Source: Helicobacteraceae bacterium (GTDB lineage: Bacteria; Campylobacterota; Campylobacteria; Campylobacterales; Sulfurimonadaceae). Taken from it: a stretch of DNA of 64,000 nt. The DNA is taken from the NCBI GenBank assembly GCA_947498025.1, contig CANMJR010000006.1, positions 1 through 64,000 of the forward strand. Reading direction: 5' to 3'. The notes beneath the pieces were generated by a model. That model was not told the DNA's origin. It saw only the letters and a list, made by a program, of their open reading frames with translations, and searched no databases. Made by a program: the position numbers and the translations under genes. Of this stretch, positions 7,170 to 15,732 are shown one piece after another. Position 1 is the stretch's first letter, and every line of letters starts with the position of its first letter.

Positions 7170-8186
7170 ATGGCTAAAATAACTTTAAATAAAAATAATT
7201 TTTTTAATAATCTCGACATTATCGCTAAAGCTACCAAAAGCATAGATAAAATTGCGGTGGTTTTGAAAGATAATGCGTATGGGCATGGTTTGGTTGCAAT
7301 GGCGACTATGGCAAAAGAGTATGGCGTGAAAAAAGCGGTTGTTCAAACGGATGCAGAGGCGAAAGAAATCGAAGATTTTTTTGATTATATTTTGGCATTA
7401 AACTCAATTCCAAATGTCAAGAGTGATAAAATCCGCTACACAATCAACGACTTGCATTCGATAATAAAATTTCCACATGCCACAAAAGTTGAGCTAAAAG
7501 TCGATACCGGCATGCATCGAAACGGCATATCAATGAAGCAACTTGAAGAGGCATTTGCAAAGATAAAAGAGCAGGGGCTTATTTTGGAAGGAGTTTTTAC
7601 GCATCACAGAAGTGCGGATGAGCTGAGCAGTGAATGGTTTTGGCAAAATGACAATTTCAAAAAAGTGAAGCAAGAGGCTCAAATCTTGGCAGACGAATAT
7701 GGTTTTGGTGCACTCAGGTTTCACGCTTCCAACTCAGCAGCACTTTTTAGAAACAGCAGTTTTGATGAGGACATGGCAAGGGTTGGAATTGCTGCGTATG
7801 GATGCATGCAACTTCCGGATGCTATAAAAATAGAGGGTTTAAAACCTGTTTTGTCTCTTTATGCAAATAAAATCTCATCAAGAGAGCTAGCAAAAGGCGA
7901 GAGAGTCGGCTATGGCGGAACTTTTGAGGCAGACGAAAATTGTGTTGTGGGTAACTATGATTTTGGTTATGGAGACGGGTTTTTAAGAGTTTGCTCAAAC
8001 AACTACACAACGCCGCATGCCAAGCAGTTGGTCGGAAGAATCTCTATGGACAACAGCTCTTTTATTTGTCAAGATGATGAGATTTTGATTTTTGATGATG
8101 CCCGCGAGGTTGCAAAAGTGGCAAAAACTATCAGCTATGAAGTCTTGACTTCTCTAAAGTCCTCAATCAGAAGAGAGATAATTTAA
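7170..8186 (+). CDS. alr: alanine racemase
   Basis: This PLP enzyme interconverts L- and D-alanine for peptidoglycan. The start at MAKITLNKNN gives 338 residues. The PLP lysine is Lys33 in VLKDNAYGHG. Substrate and cofactor motifs follow: VDTGMHRNG, RFHASNSAA, ARVGIAAYG and the catalytic tyrosine of GERVGYGGTFEA. A late block, VGRISMDNSSF, corresponds to the usual GRxxMD. Slightly short for the family (about 360), as is common in Campylobacterota. An in-frame ORF extends upstream but lies inside aguA. It converges with and overlaps the EAL gene by 4 bp. Confidence 0.93.
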   Translation: MAKITLNKNNFFNNLDIIAKATKSIDKIAVVLKDNAYGHGLVAMATMAKEYGVKKAVVQTDAEAKEIEDFFDYILALNSIPNVKSDKIRYTINDLHSIIKFPHATKVELKVDTGMHRNGISMKQLEEAFAKIKEQGLILEGVFTHHRSADELSSEWFWQNDNFKKVKQEAQILADEYGFGALRFHASNSAALFRNSSFDEDMARVGIAAYGCMQLPDAIKIEGLKPVLSLYANKISSRELAKGERVGYGGTFEADENCVVGNYDFGYGDGFLRVCSNNYTTPHAKQLVGRISMDNSSFICQDDEILIFDDAREVAKVAKTISYEVLTSLKSSIRREII

Positions 8187-10147
8187 ACTATCTCTTTTTG
8201 AGGTTTGCCGATGTAGTACCCTTGGGCGTAAGTAACACCCATCATTTGCAGCAGCTCGAGTGAATCTCTATCTTCAACATATTCTGCAATTGTCTCAAGC
8301 CCAAGGTTTGCGGCGAAGTTTATGATGGTTTGAGTAATTTTTCTTGAGTTTTCATCGGTTGTTACATGTTTTACCAATGAAGCATCTATCTTTAAATAAT
8401 CAATGTTGAGTTCAAGAATATGAGCAAAATTGGAATAACCGCTTCCAAAATCATCAATAGCAATTTTACAGCCAAACTTTTTGACACTTACTATAAACTC
8501 TTTAAGCTCTTCATAATTCTCAATTTTATCGCTCTCCAATATTTCAAAAACTACCCTATGGGATGCGTTGAATGTGCTTAACTTTTTTAGGATAAATTCA
8601 AAAGTTTTTTCATTGAGTATATCATTTATAGAAAGATTTATTGAAAATTCATACTCCTTATCTTTGAAAAAATCAAATGATTTTCTTATCATCGCTTTTG
8701 TAATATTTGGATACTGCTTAGACTTTATAGCAATATCTAAAAAATTTAGAGGAAGAATAACCTCTCCTTCCTCTTTAATTATTCGGGCAAGGCACTCATA
8801 CTTTTCTATTCTTTTTGTTTGTACATTAAAAATTGGCTGGTAATAGGGAGTTATTAAATTTTTATTGATTGCATCTTTTAAAAATGATGAACCTTCAATA
8901 TTTTGAACAATTTTTGATGTCATGTCTAGGGTATCATCATACACTACAATATCTTTTTTATTATTTTTTGCATTTTGCAGAGCCATGTTTGCTTTGGACA
9001 ATAAAGCTTTTTCACTTGAAGCCAAGCCACAGCTCATTGTTATAAATATTTGATTACCGTCTATCTCAATCTGCTTTTTTTTGACAGTCTTAAGAATTTC
9101 TTTTATATTAAGAAAAAACGACTCTTTTGAAATTTTTTTTGTACTCAGCAGTGCATATTCATCACTCGGCAGTTTATAAAAAATATTTCCACTGCTTTGA
9201 CATGTTTCTTGAATAGTTTTTGCTATCTCTTTTAAGATTTTATCTCCGATTTCATATCCGTAGAAATCATTAAGTTCTTTAAAGCTATCAATATTAAAGA
9301 GTGCCAAATGTAAATACTTAGAATTTTTGTATTGTTTTATATCTTCTATAAGTTTTACTCTGTTTGGTAAGTGTGTTAAAGAGTCGTAGATGAAGGAGTT
9401 TTTTAACTCTGCTGTTTTTTCTTCTACCGTTGTTTCTAAAAAATTATTAATATTTTTAACTTTTTTAATAATATAAAAAATAGTAAAAAAGAGAAAAATA
9501 AAGAGTATTAAATCATATATTACAGAGTGAATGAAGTTTTTGTAAAAATAACCATTCAGCTCTTTTACCGGTATCTTTATGCTTATAATGCCTCTGATTT
9601 CATCAAGTTTGTAATCATATGCATTTTCATAACTATCCCTGATAAGTTTGGGAGCATCCTCTTTTGCTCCATGGCATAATAAACACTTCTGTTCAATTTT
9701 TAAAGCATGGGCAAATTGAAAAAAATCACGATTGCTATCGCTGAAATAACTTTCTTTATCTTTATTTTGTCGTAAAAATTCTATTGCTTTGAGCTCATCG
9801 TTATCGGCTGAATTTTTTATATTTCTTGCTCTGTCTGAAACAGTTTTAATGGTAATATTAAGAGGATTCTGTTGTGAAAAAGTTTCTGATATTATACTCG
9901 AGCTAAATGCCGGAAGAGCAGAGAGTGTCTCTTTGTTGAGGAGTATAGTTTTGTTTATAAAAAAATTCTGGTAATACTCTCTATATGTCATGGCATAGCT
10001 ATTTAAAACTTCCGCCTCTTTTTTTGCAAACTCGTATCTTCGCTCTTTAGTGTCATTGTAGGCGTAAACAACCCTCAAAAGTATCACTATTATAAAAATA
10101 ATTGGAATGATGTAGAGAATTCTATTATTAAATAATTTGACCGACAC
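8183..10147 (-). CDS. Tll0287-like haem sensor with GGDEF and EAL domains
   Basis: The 654-residue membrane protein starts at GTG. The order is a TM helix (8-30), a periplasmic Tll0287/DUF3365-like domain with a CLLCH haem motif near residue 155, a second TM (about 210-230), then GGDEF and EAL domains. The GGDEF site is degenerate (KLPSDEYALL), so cyclase activity is unlikely. The EAL domain keeps the glutamate (YECLARI), IDDFGSGYSN and QGYYIGKP. It is therefore probably a c-di-GMP phosphodiesterase controlled by a periplasmic c-type haem, which could sense redox state or a gas. The gene stands alone, facing alr. Confidence 0.85.
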   Translation of the reverse strand: MSVKLFNNRILYIIPIIFIIVILLRVVYAYNDTKERRYEFAKKEAEVLNSYAMTYREYYQNFFINKTILLNKETLSALPAFSSSIISETFSQQNPLNITIKTVSDRARNIKNSADNDELKAIEFLRQNKDKESYFSDSNRDFFQFAHALKIEQKCLLCHGAKEDAPKLIRDSYENAYDYKLDEIRGIISIKIPVKELNGYFYKNFIHSVIYDLILFIFLFFTIFYIIKKVKNINNFLETTVEEKTAELKNSFIYDSLTHLPNRVKLIEDIKQYKNSKYLHLALFNIDSFKELNDFYGYEIGDKILKEIAKTIQETCQSSGNIFYKLPSDEYALLSTKKISKESFFLNIKEILKTVKKKQIEIDGNQIFITMSCGLASSEKALLSKANMALQNAKNNKKDIVVYDDTLDMTSKIVQNIEGSSFLKDAINKNLITPYYQPIFNVQTKRIEKYECLARIIKEEGEVILPLNFLDIAIKSKQYPNITKAMIRKSFDFFKDKEYEFSINLSINDILNEKTFEFILKKLSTFNASHRVVFEILESDKIENYEELKEFIVSVKKFGCKIAIDDFGSGYSNFAHILELNIDYLKIDASLVKHVTTDENSRKITQTIINFAANLGLETIAEYVEDRDSLELLQMMGVTYAQGYYIGKPQKEIV

Positions 10148-10229
10148 GAAAATACCTTTCTAAAAAAAGAATCGTTAGCGCAACTATTATAATTTATATA
10201 CACTTAATACTATATTGTACTAGAGTTGA

Positions 10230-10724
10230 TTAAGGTAAAACCCTTCTGGTCTGTAGATATTTACTCTTCCAGTAGGGGTCATTGAGTTGTGAAATTTTCA
10301 CACCCTCTGTCGTGGAAGCATGTAAAAACTTTCCTTTTTCTATCATAATTCCGGAATGTCTTGTTTTAGCATTTACTTTAAAGAAGACCAAATCACCCTC
10401 TTTGGAAGAGTTTTTTGGTACTTCATAGCCTATTTGTGCCTGTTCGAGTGAAGTTCTAGGGAGTTTAATTCCAAAAGCATCGAGATAAACTTTTTGAACT
10501 AGAGAAGAACAATCCGTTCCTTGAAGCGTCTGCCCTCCAAATTTGTATGGAGTTTCGCACCACTTGTCATATTCTTTATAGAGAGCTTTTTTTACCCAAT
10601 CAGGATTTTCTTCTTCCACTTCTGTGATAGTAACGCTTTGCTCCGGAAGCGGCTGAACCTCTTTTGTAGAACATCCTGCAAATATAAAAAGAGCGATACT
10701 GAAAATTAAGATATTTTTTAACAT
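10230..10724 (-). CDS. NlpC/P60 cell-wall hydrolase lipoprotein
   Basis: The 164-residue lipoprotein has a lipobox at IFAGC (Cys18) and an NlpC/P60 papain-like domain at about 50-160. The nucleophile is Cys72 in GTDCSSLVQ. The histidines are in TRHSGIM and FLHAST. Family enzymes cut the D-Glu-gamma-mesoDAP bond or peptide crosslinks of peptidoglycan. Anchoring would be to the outer membrane. It is the last gene of a compact minus-strand run with rsmG and ribA. Confidence 0.9.
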   Translation of the reverse strand: MLKNILIFSIALFIFAGCSTKEVQPLPEQSVTITEVEEENPDWVKKALYKEYDKWCETPYKFGGQTLQGTDCSSLVQKVYLDAFGIKLPRTSLEQAQIGYEVPKNSSKEGDLVFFKVNAKTRHSGIMIEKGKFLHASTTEGVKISQLNDPYWKSKYLQTRRVLP

Positions 10725-10725
10725 G

Positions 10726-11118
10726 TTATGAGCTTATCTTTACTATCGCGTTTGCGAAAATTACACCGTCAACACCTAGAAGCGCCAACTCTTCTATCTC
10801 GCTCTCTTCTTCTGTCCGAACCAATATTTTTGCATCAAAAAGGTAGTTATTTGCGATGCTTTGAGCACTGAGTGCCAGTTCGGACGGCACTAAAATATAG
10901 GAAGCGCCAAGAGATGAAGCGTATATAATCTCTGTAATATTGCTTACGCCAAGAGCAAAAGAGATTTGATTCTCATTTATAAAATCTATAATATCCAGAT
11001 TCTCCTCGCTAAATTCTAAATACAAAACAGAAGAGGAGGGTGTGTTTTGTATTGCTTCAATGCATGCAATGTGGTAAAAAGAGTCACTCTTTATAAATCT
11101 ATGACCAAAAATATTCAT
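10726..11118 (-). CDS. conserved hypothetical, TIM-barrel-like fragment
   Basis: The 130-residue protein begins MNIFGHRFIKSDSFYHIACI. This start is chosen because its ATG overlaps the previous stop as TAATG, giving translational coupling. An alternative start lies 18 bp upstream. Alternating strand-helix segments (SSVLYLEFSEEN, ISFALGVSNITEIIYASSLG, LLGVDGVIFANAIV) recall half of a TIM barrel or a glycerophosphodiesterase-like fold, but catalytic residues are not evident. Function unknown. It is only 1 bp from the NlpC gene. Confidence 0.65.
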   Translation of the reverse strand: MNIFGHRFIKSDSFYHIACIEAIQNTPSSSVLYLEFSEENLDIIDFINENQISFALGVSNITEIIYASSLGASYILVPSELALSAQSIANNYLFDAKILVRTEEESEIEELALLGVDGVIFANAIVKISS

Positions 11119-11324
11119 TATCTTTTCTCCACACACTCTTTTGAGCAGTAATATTTATTGCCGCTTATAATAGCCTCTTCAATCTGCGTATAGACTCCGC
11201 ACGACGCGCACTCAACCATATCGCTTACATCCGATTTATCACTATTTTTGAGAGGTTTCTTCTTAAAGAAGACGAAATAGATTATCACTACGACAGCGAT
11301 AACAAGTAAAATCTTTAGTATCAT
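11118..11324 (-). CDS. PP0621-family small membrane zinc-ribbon protein
   Basis: The 68-residue protein has an N-terminal TM helix (MILKILLVIAVVVIIYFVFF), a lysine-rich linker and a C-terminal four-cysteine zinc ribbon (ECASCGVYTQIEEA...YYCSKECVE). This is the pattern of the PP0621 family, whose function is not known. Its stop shares a base with the next start (TAATG). It lies 3 bp after rsmG in the same transcript. Confidence 0.75.
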   Translation of the reverse strand: MILKILLVIAVVVIIYFVFFKKKPLKNSDKSDVSDMVECASCGVYTQIEEAIISGNKYYCSKECVEKR

Positions 11325-11327
11325 AAA

Positions 11328-11909
11328 TTAATTTCCTTCTATGAGTAAGTAGTGTCTATTTTTAGTTTTTATGATTTTGTGTTTGAGACTCTTCTCCACT
11401 TCATCATAAACATTCTCGCCTTTATAAAAAAGAAGTTTTGAGTTTTCATCTCTAAACCCTTCGCTTAGTTTTAAAAGCATGGCAGTATCTGTAACGGCTC
11501 TTGAAGTTATAAGCTCAAAAATCTCTTTTGGCATCTCTTCGACTCTTTTCATGACAACGGTTACATTGCCCAGCCCCAAATCACCCTTTATAAACTGTAA
11601 AAAACTTGCTCTCTTGGCAAGAGGTTCTACGAGTGTGACTTGTGTATCCGGTAGAGCTAAAGCCAAAATCATACCGGGAAAGCCGGCTCCCGTCCCGATA
11701 TCTAAAAGATTTTTGATTTTTGGTAAAAAGCTAACGGGAAAAACAGCGTCATAAATGAAGTTATCTACAGTTTTTTCATCTTTTGCACCCGTTAGATTGT
11801 GGATTTTATTCCACTTAAAAAGATGCTCTTTATACTTTTGAATATTATGAAAAAAATCATCCGGCAACTCTATTTTATCGCTGATAAGCATGGCTTTTAA
11901 ATTCAACAA
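11328..11909 (-). CDS. rsmG: 16S rRNA (guanine-527 N7) methyltransferase
   Basis: RsmG uses SAM to methylate G527 of 16S rRNA. The 193-residue protein has the SAM-binding motif [17 protein letters not shown], followed by [15 protein letters not shown] and the conserved ITSRAVTD. The N-terminal helix segment ([19 protein letters not shown]) also fits. Length is normal for Campylobacterota. It lies 6 bp from ribA, with which it is probably co-transcribed. Confidence 0.93.
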   Translation of the reverse strand: MLNLKAMLISDKIELPDDFFHNIQKYKEHLFKWNKIHNLTGAKDEKTVDNFIYDAVFPVSFLPKIKNLLDIGTGAGFPGMILALALPDTQVTLVEPLAKRASFLQFIKGDLGLGNVTVVMKRVEEMPKEIFELITSRAVTDTAMLLKLSEGFRDENSKLLFYKGENVYDEVEKSLKHKIIKTKNRHYLLIEGN

Positions 11910-11915
11910 CTCTCC

Positions 11916-12479
11916 TTAAAAAAAATGTCCCATTTCGTCTTTTTTCGTATTAATATAATCTTCATTATATTTGTTAGATTGCATGATAATAGGTACTCGC
12001 TCAACTATCTCTATATCGTTAATTGAGTTTACCTTGTCCGGGTTATTTGTGAGCAGTTTTATTTTGCGAATGTTGAAGTGGTGCAAAATAAAAGTAACCA
12101 TCTCGTATGTTCGCTCATCCGCCCTAAAGCCTAATTGATGGTTCGCCTCAATGGTATTGTACCCTTTGTCTTGAAGAGCATAGGCATTTATCTTATTTAA
12201 AAGACCGATATTACGCCCCTCTTGTCTAAGATAAATCACCATTCCATTTGTTGAAGATGCTAAGTTTAGGGCATACTCCAATTGGTCTCTGCAGTCACAT
12301 TTTAGGCTTCCCATGGCATCGCCTGTCAGACACTCCGAATGAACCCTCACTATGGGTATTTCATCTAAGTTCTCTGTGTAAACCACTAAATGCTCTTTTG
12401 AGCCCTCTTTGAAAGCTTTGACTTTGAAGTTGCCAAATCTGGTTGGCAAGTTGGCAATTTGAGAAATTTCTATATTCAT
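11916..12479 (-). CDS. ribA: GTP cyclohydrolase II
   Basis: This is the first enzyme of riboflavin synthesis, converting GTP to diaminohydroxy-ribosylaminopyrimidine phosphate. The 187-residue stand-alone RibA has the zinc cysteines in ECLTGDAMGSLKCDCRDQL, the GTP-binding IYLRQEGRNIGL and the late KIKLLTNNPDK. There is no fused RibB domain. It is the first gene of the minus-strand run, divergent from hemB across 67 bp. Another riboflavin gene, ribH, lies elsewhere in the window. Confidence 0.94.
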   Translation of the reverse strand: MNIEISQIANLPTRFGNFKVKAFKEGSKEHLVVYTENLDEIPIVRVHSECLTGDAMGSLKCDCRDQLEYALNLASSTNGMVIYLRQEGRNIGLLNKINAYALQDKGYNTIEANHQLGFRADERTYEMVTFILHHFNIRKIKLLTNNPDKVNSINDIEIVERVPIIMQSNKYNEDYINTKKDEMGHFF

Positions 12480-12546
12480 TAATTTAATCTTTAAAACGGT
12501 AAAATATTTTCAATAAAAAAATATTATAGCAAAAAAAAGGTTTAAA

Positions 12547-13524
12547 ATGTTTCAAAGATTTCGTAGAACTCGTTTAAATAAACATCTTCGCGCACTTGTT
12601 CGTGAAACGAGCGTAAGTGTAAATGATTTTATCTATCCTCTTTTTATTCGCAGCGGAAAGCAAATTAAAACAGAAATAGCCTCCATGCCGGGTGTTTTTC
12701 AAATGAGTATTGATGAGGTTCTAAAAGAGTGTGAGGAGCTGAAATCACTCGGAATTTACTCCATCCTTCTTTTTGGAATTCCTGATGTAAAGGATTCTGT
12801 CGGCTCAGACTCTTTGTGCGAACATGGGATTATCGCCTCTTCTATCCGTGCCATTAAAGAAGCGCATCCCGACATGTTTGTTGTAACCGATTTGTGCTTT
12901 TGTGAATACACAGACCATGGGCATTGCGGGATTATTGACATGAAGCACGAAACGGTCAATAATGATGTAACACTTGAAATTTCAGGACAACAAGCGGTGA
13001 TTCATGCAAAAGCGGGAGCGGATATGATTGCACCCTCAGGGATGATGGACGGAATAATAGAAACTCTAAGAAGTGCACTTGATGCGGCAGGATTTGAAAA
13101 CTTACCGATTATGAGCTACTCAACAAAATTTGCTTCAGGCTACTACGGACCGTTTCGTGATGTGGCAGAATCAGCTCCAAGTTTTGGCGATCGTGCTTCC
13201 TACCAGATGGATCCGGCAAACCGTCGTGAAGCTCTAAATGAGAGTATTTCGGATGAGATGCAGGGTGCGGATATTTTGATGGTAAAACCGGCGCTTGCCT
13301 ACCTTGACATAGTGCGAGAGATAAAAGATAACACTTCCCTTCCAATGGCGGTTTACAATGTAAGCGGTGAATATGCCATGTTAAAACTTGCACAAAAACA
13401 TAATCTGATTGATTATGAGAGAGTTATGATGGAAAATATGATTGCTTTTAAAAGAGCAGGAGCGGATATAATCATCTCTTATCATGCCAAAGAGGTAGCA
13501 AAACTACTTATGTTACACACATAA
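12547..13524 (+). CDS. hemB: delta-aminolevulinic acid dehydratase (porphobilinogen synthase)
   Basis: HemB condenses two 5-aminolevulinate molecules to porphobilinogen. The 325-residue protein carries the zinc-type cysteine site [16 protein letters not shown] and two active lysines, in [16 protein letters not shown] and [12 protein letters not shown]. The C-terminus normally ends near KEVAKLL. Here the final MLHT and stop codon are made from the edge of a dispersed repeat (13510-13652). The ribosome site is aaaaaaagg. HemJ and hemD in the same window belong to the same pathway. Confidence 0.95.
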   Translation: MFQRFRRTRLNKHLRALVRETSVSVNDFIYPLFIRSGKQIKTEIASMPGVFQMSIDEVLKECEELKSLGIYSILLFGIPDVKDSVGSDSLCEHGIIASSIRAIKEAHPDMFVVTDLCFCEYTDHGHCGIIDMKHETVNNDVTLEISGQQAVIHAKAGADMIAPSGMMDGIIETLRSALDAAGFENLPIMSYSTKFASGYYGPFRDVAESAPSFGDRASYQMDPANRREALNESISDEMQGADILMVKPALAYLDIVREIKDNTSLPMAVYNVSGEYAMLKLAQKHNLIDYERVMMENMIAFKRAGADIIISYHAKEVAKLLMLHT

Positions 13525-13652
13525 ACGAACAAAACAAGAGAATCGCTCGCGAAGCGATGTTTCTTTAGAAGTCCGTTTATGTGGCAGGGACTAAAGTCCC
13601 TACAACCCCCTAAAGCTACAAAAAAACTTTGTTTTTTGAGAATTACAAGGTG
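13510..13652 (-). repeat. dispersed hairpin repeat, copy 1
   Basis: On the minus strand the core reads tagctttagggggttgtagg, then a hairpin (agggac...gtccct), gccac and a second inverted arm pair (cataaacg/cgtttatg). Copies 2 (23689-23839) and 3 (55609-55722) share the core. In this copy a 38-base segment with its own hairpin (13531-13568) sits inside the loop of the last arm pair. The element overlaps the last codons of hemB. Confidence 0.75.
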
Positions 13653-13714
13653 TTTTTGTTAATTTAAAGAAAACTATGATTAGAATAACCGATATTTTAT
13701 TTTAGGAAAAGAAT

Positions 13715-14635
13715 TTGAGACATTTTTTAACACTGAAAGATTTTACAAAAGAGGAGATTTTAGAGATTATTGCTCTAGGTCTTGAGATAAAAAAAGATTT
13801 AAAAGCGGGTATTTATAAAGAGGAGCTCAAAAATCAGACTTTAGCGATGATTTTTGAAAAAAGTTCCACACGAACAAGAGTGAGTTTTGAGGTTGGAATG
13901 TATCAGCTAGGAGGTCATGCTCTTTTCTTGTCTAATCGTGATATCCATTTGGGTCGCGGCGAACCTGTTAAAGACACCTCCCGAGTAATTTCAAGCATGT
14001 GCGACATGGTAATGATACGAACTTTTGAGCAATCCATGATAGAAGAGTTTGCAAAATACTCTAAAGTTCCTGTTATTAACGGTTTGACAGATGCTTATCA
14101 TCCGGTGCAGCTGTTGGCAGATTATATGACCATGGTGGAGTATGGCGTGGCAGAAAATGCGATTGTCGCCTACATCGGCGATGGAAATAACATGACTCAT
14201 TCATGGATGATGTTAGCGGCAAAACTGGGCTTTGAACTTAGAATTGCAACACCAAAAGGGTATGAAGTTGACGGCAAAATTCTCGAAGAAGCTCTCAAAA
14301 TTGCTAAAGAGAGTGGTGCAGTTATAAAAGTTTCAAACGACCCAAAAGAGGCTGTGCATGGTGCTTCAATCGTTACAACGGACACATGGGCATCCATGGG
14401 GCAAGAGTCGGAAAAAGAGGAGAGAATCAAAGCTTTTAAAGGGTATATGGTTGATGATTTGATGATGTGCTTGGCAAAAAAAGATGCGAAATTTTTGCAT
14501 TGTCTTCCAGCCTACCGAGGGCAAGAGGTCTCCGCTGAGGTTTTAGAGAACCACTGCGAGATAGTTTTTAACGAAGCGGAAAATAGACTTCACGCTCAAA
14601 AAGGGTTAATGGTTTGGTTAAACAATCATAAATGA
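13715..14635 (+). CDS. argF: ornithine carbamoyltransferase
   Basis: The enzyme makes citrulline from ornithine and carbamoyl phosphate in arginine synthesis. The 306-residue protein starts at TTG (13715) after aggaaaa. It contains the carbamoyl-phosphate loop [23 protein letters not shown], the [11 protein letters not shown] block and the ornithine-binding [11 protein letters not shown]. The last 4 bp overlap uppP. No other arg genes are nearby. Confidence 0.95.
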   Translation: MRHFLTLKDFTKEEILEIIALGLEIKKDLKAGIYKEELKNQTLAMIFEKSSTRTRVSFEVGMYQLGGHALFLSNRDIHLGRGEPVKDTSRVISSMCDMVMIRTFEQSMIEEFAKYSKVPVINGLTDAYHPVQLLADYMTMVEYGVAENAIVAYIGDGNNMTHSWMMLAAKLGFELRIATPKGYEVDGKILEEALKIAKESGAVIKVSNDPKEAVHGASIVTTDTWASMGQESEKEERIKAFKGYMVDDLMMCLAKKDAKFLHCLPAYRGQEVSAEVLENHCEIVFNEAENRLHAQKGLMVWLNNHK

Positions 14636-15399
14636 CGCTCCTTGATGTACTCATTCTTGGAACGCTTGAGGGTTTAACGGAGTTTTTACCTATCTCAAGT
14701 ACAGGACATCTTATCCTTGCTTCTCACCTTTTGGGACTAGAACAAACACTCACCCATAAAACATTCGAAGTTGTTATTCAGCTTGGAAGTATTTTGGCGG
14801 TTCTATTTTTGTTTGCACAAAGACTTCTTACAAACAGAATGCTTTGGGTTAAAATAGCAGTTGCATTTTTGCCGACAGCCCTCTTTGGCTTTTTATTTTA
14901 CAAAACAATCAAATCACTTTTTGGAATAGAAACAGTCTCTGTTATGCTTATTCTAGGTGGTCTGATTTTTTTGATTATTGAATATTTCAGAAGAAATCAT
15001 GATGAGAGCAAAGACAAAAGTGTGGATGATTTGAGCATAAAAGAGTCCTTTATGATAGGATTATTTCAAAGCCTCTCCATGGTGCCGGGAACAAGCCGCT
15101 CAGGTGCCACAATGATAGGCGGACTTTTTGCAGGACTTTCTCGCAAAAGCGCGGCTGAGTTCTCTTTTTTACTTGCAATCCCCACTATGTTTGCGGCAAC
15201 TGCTTATGATTTATACAAAAACAGAGCTAGCATGGTAGTCGATGATTACACACTCTTGGCAGTTGGATTTATAACCGCTTTTGTTGTTGCATTTTTTACC
15301 GTAAAAGCTATGATGCAGTTTCTTACAACGCATACATTTGTAGTTTTTGGGGTTTATAGAATTTTAGTCGGGCTCGTTTTTTGGTTTTTTGTAGTGTAA
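14632..15399 (+). CDS. uppP: undecaprenyl-diphosphatase
   Basis: UppP (BacA) recycles the lipid carrier by dephosphorylating undecaprenyl diphosphate. The 255-residue membrane protein has the two signature motifs [12 protein letters not shown] and [11 protein letters not shown], plus about seven hydrophobic helices. It overlaps argF by ATGA and is probably translationally coupled. A good hairpin follows the stop codon. Confidence 0.94.
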   Translation: MTLLDVLILGTLEGLTEFLPISSTGHLILASHLLGLEQTLTHKTFEVVIQLGSILAVLFLFAQRLLTNRMLWVKIAVAFLPTALFGFLFYKTIKSLFGIETVSVMLILGGLIFLIIEYFRRNHDESKDKSVDDLSIKESFMIGLFQSLSMVPGTSRSGATMIGGLFAGLSRKSAAEFSFLLAIPTMFAATAYDLYKNRASMVVDDYTLLAVGFITAFVVAFFTVKAMMQFLTTHTFVVFGVYRILVGLVFWFFVV

Positions 15400-15426
15400 A
15401 TACTAAAGATTTTACTCTTTAGTATT
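15399..15426 (+). terminator. terminator after uppP
   Basis: A perfect 10-bp stem (aatactaaag/ctttagtatt) with an 8-nt loop begins at the uppP stop codon and is followed by tgatttttgtc. Confidence 0.7.
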
Positions 15427-15458
15427 TGATTTTTGTCACACTTCTTATCTTTTTTATT

Positions 15459-15549
15459 AGACTTCTTGCATAACTAGGGAAGTACGACTTTAGTCGTGCC
15501 TAATTTAGGTGAGGCTAAAGCCTCACATCCAAGGTTATGTAAGAAGTCT
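15459..15549. mobile_element. MITE-like palindromic element
   Basis: The 91-bp element has 16-bp terminal inverted repeats (agacttcttgcataac and its complement, one mismatch), TA on both sides, and two internal hairpins (cgactttagtcg and gtgaggctaaagcctcac). It has no coding capacity. The terminal repeat matches the right end of the IS at the left edge of the window, so it could be mobilised by that transposase. Confidence 0.7.
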
Positions 15550-15589
15550 ATTCTTACATCCACAACACATTTCACAAAACAACCCAATC

Positions 15590-15714
15590 AAAAAACAACT
15601 TTTTCTCTCCAAAAGTGAGTAAAAAAGAAACTCATCTCGTGATATTTTACATTTATAAGTTCTTTTAATATTTTCTTAATGGGGGGGGGGGGGGTAATAT
15701 AAACAATTATATTA
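15590..15714 (+). promoter_or_regulatory. duplicated promoter region with G14 tract
   Basis: This upstream region is nearly identical to 25085-25200 before the second large lipoprotein. It contains an uninterrupted run of 14 G (15681-15694), directly followed by taatataaac, a plausible -10, with AT-rich -35 candidates before the run. The start codon lies 38 bp downstream of the run. Length changes in the run would alter promoter spacing. The other copy has G6-A-G3 and should be stable. Confidence 0.75.
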
Positions 15715-15732
15715 TCATTAAAGGAAAACGCA

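Noticed and set aside
7153-7243. longer N-terminus for agmatine deiminase
   Set aside because: The extension would run into the alr coding region and the family start MRRFIAEFEEQ has its own ribosome site.
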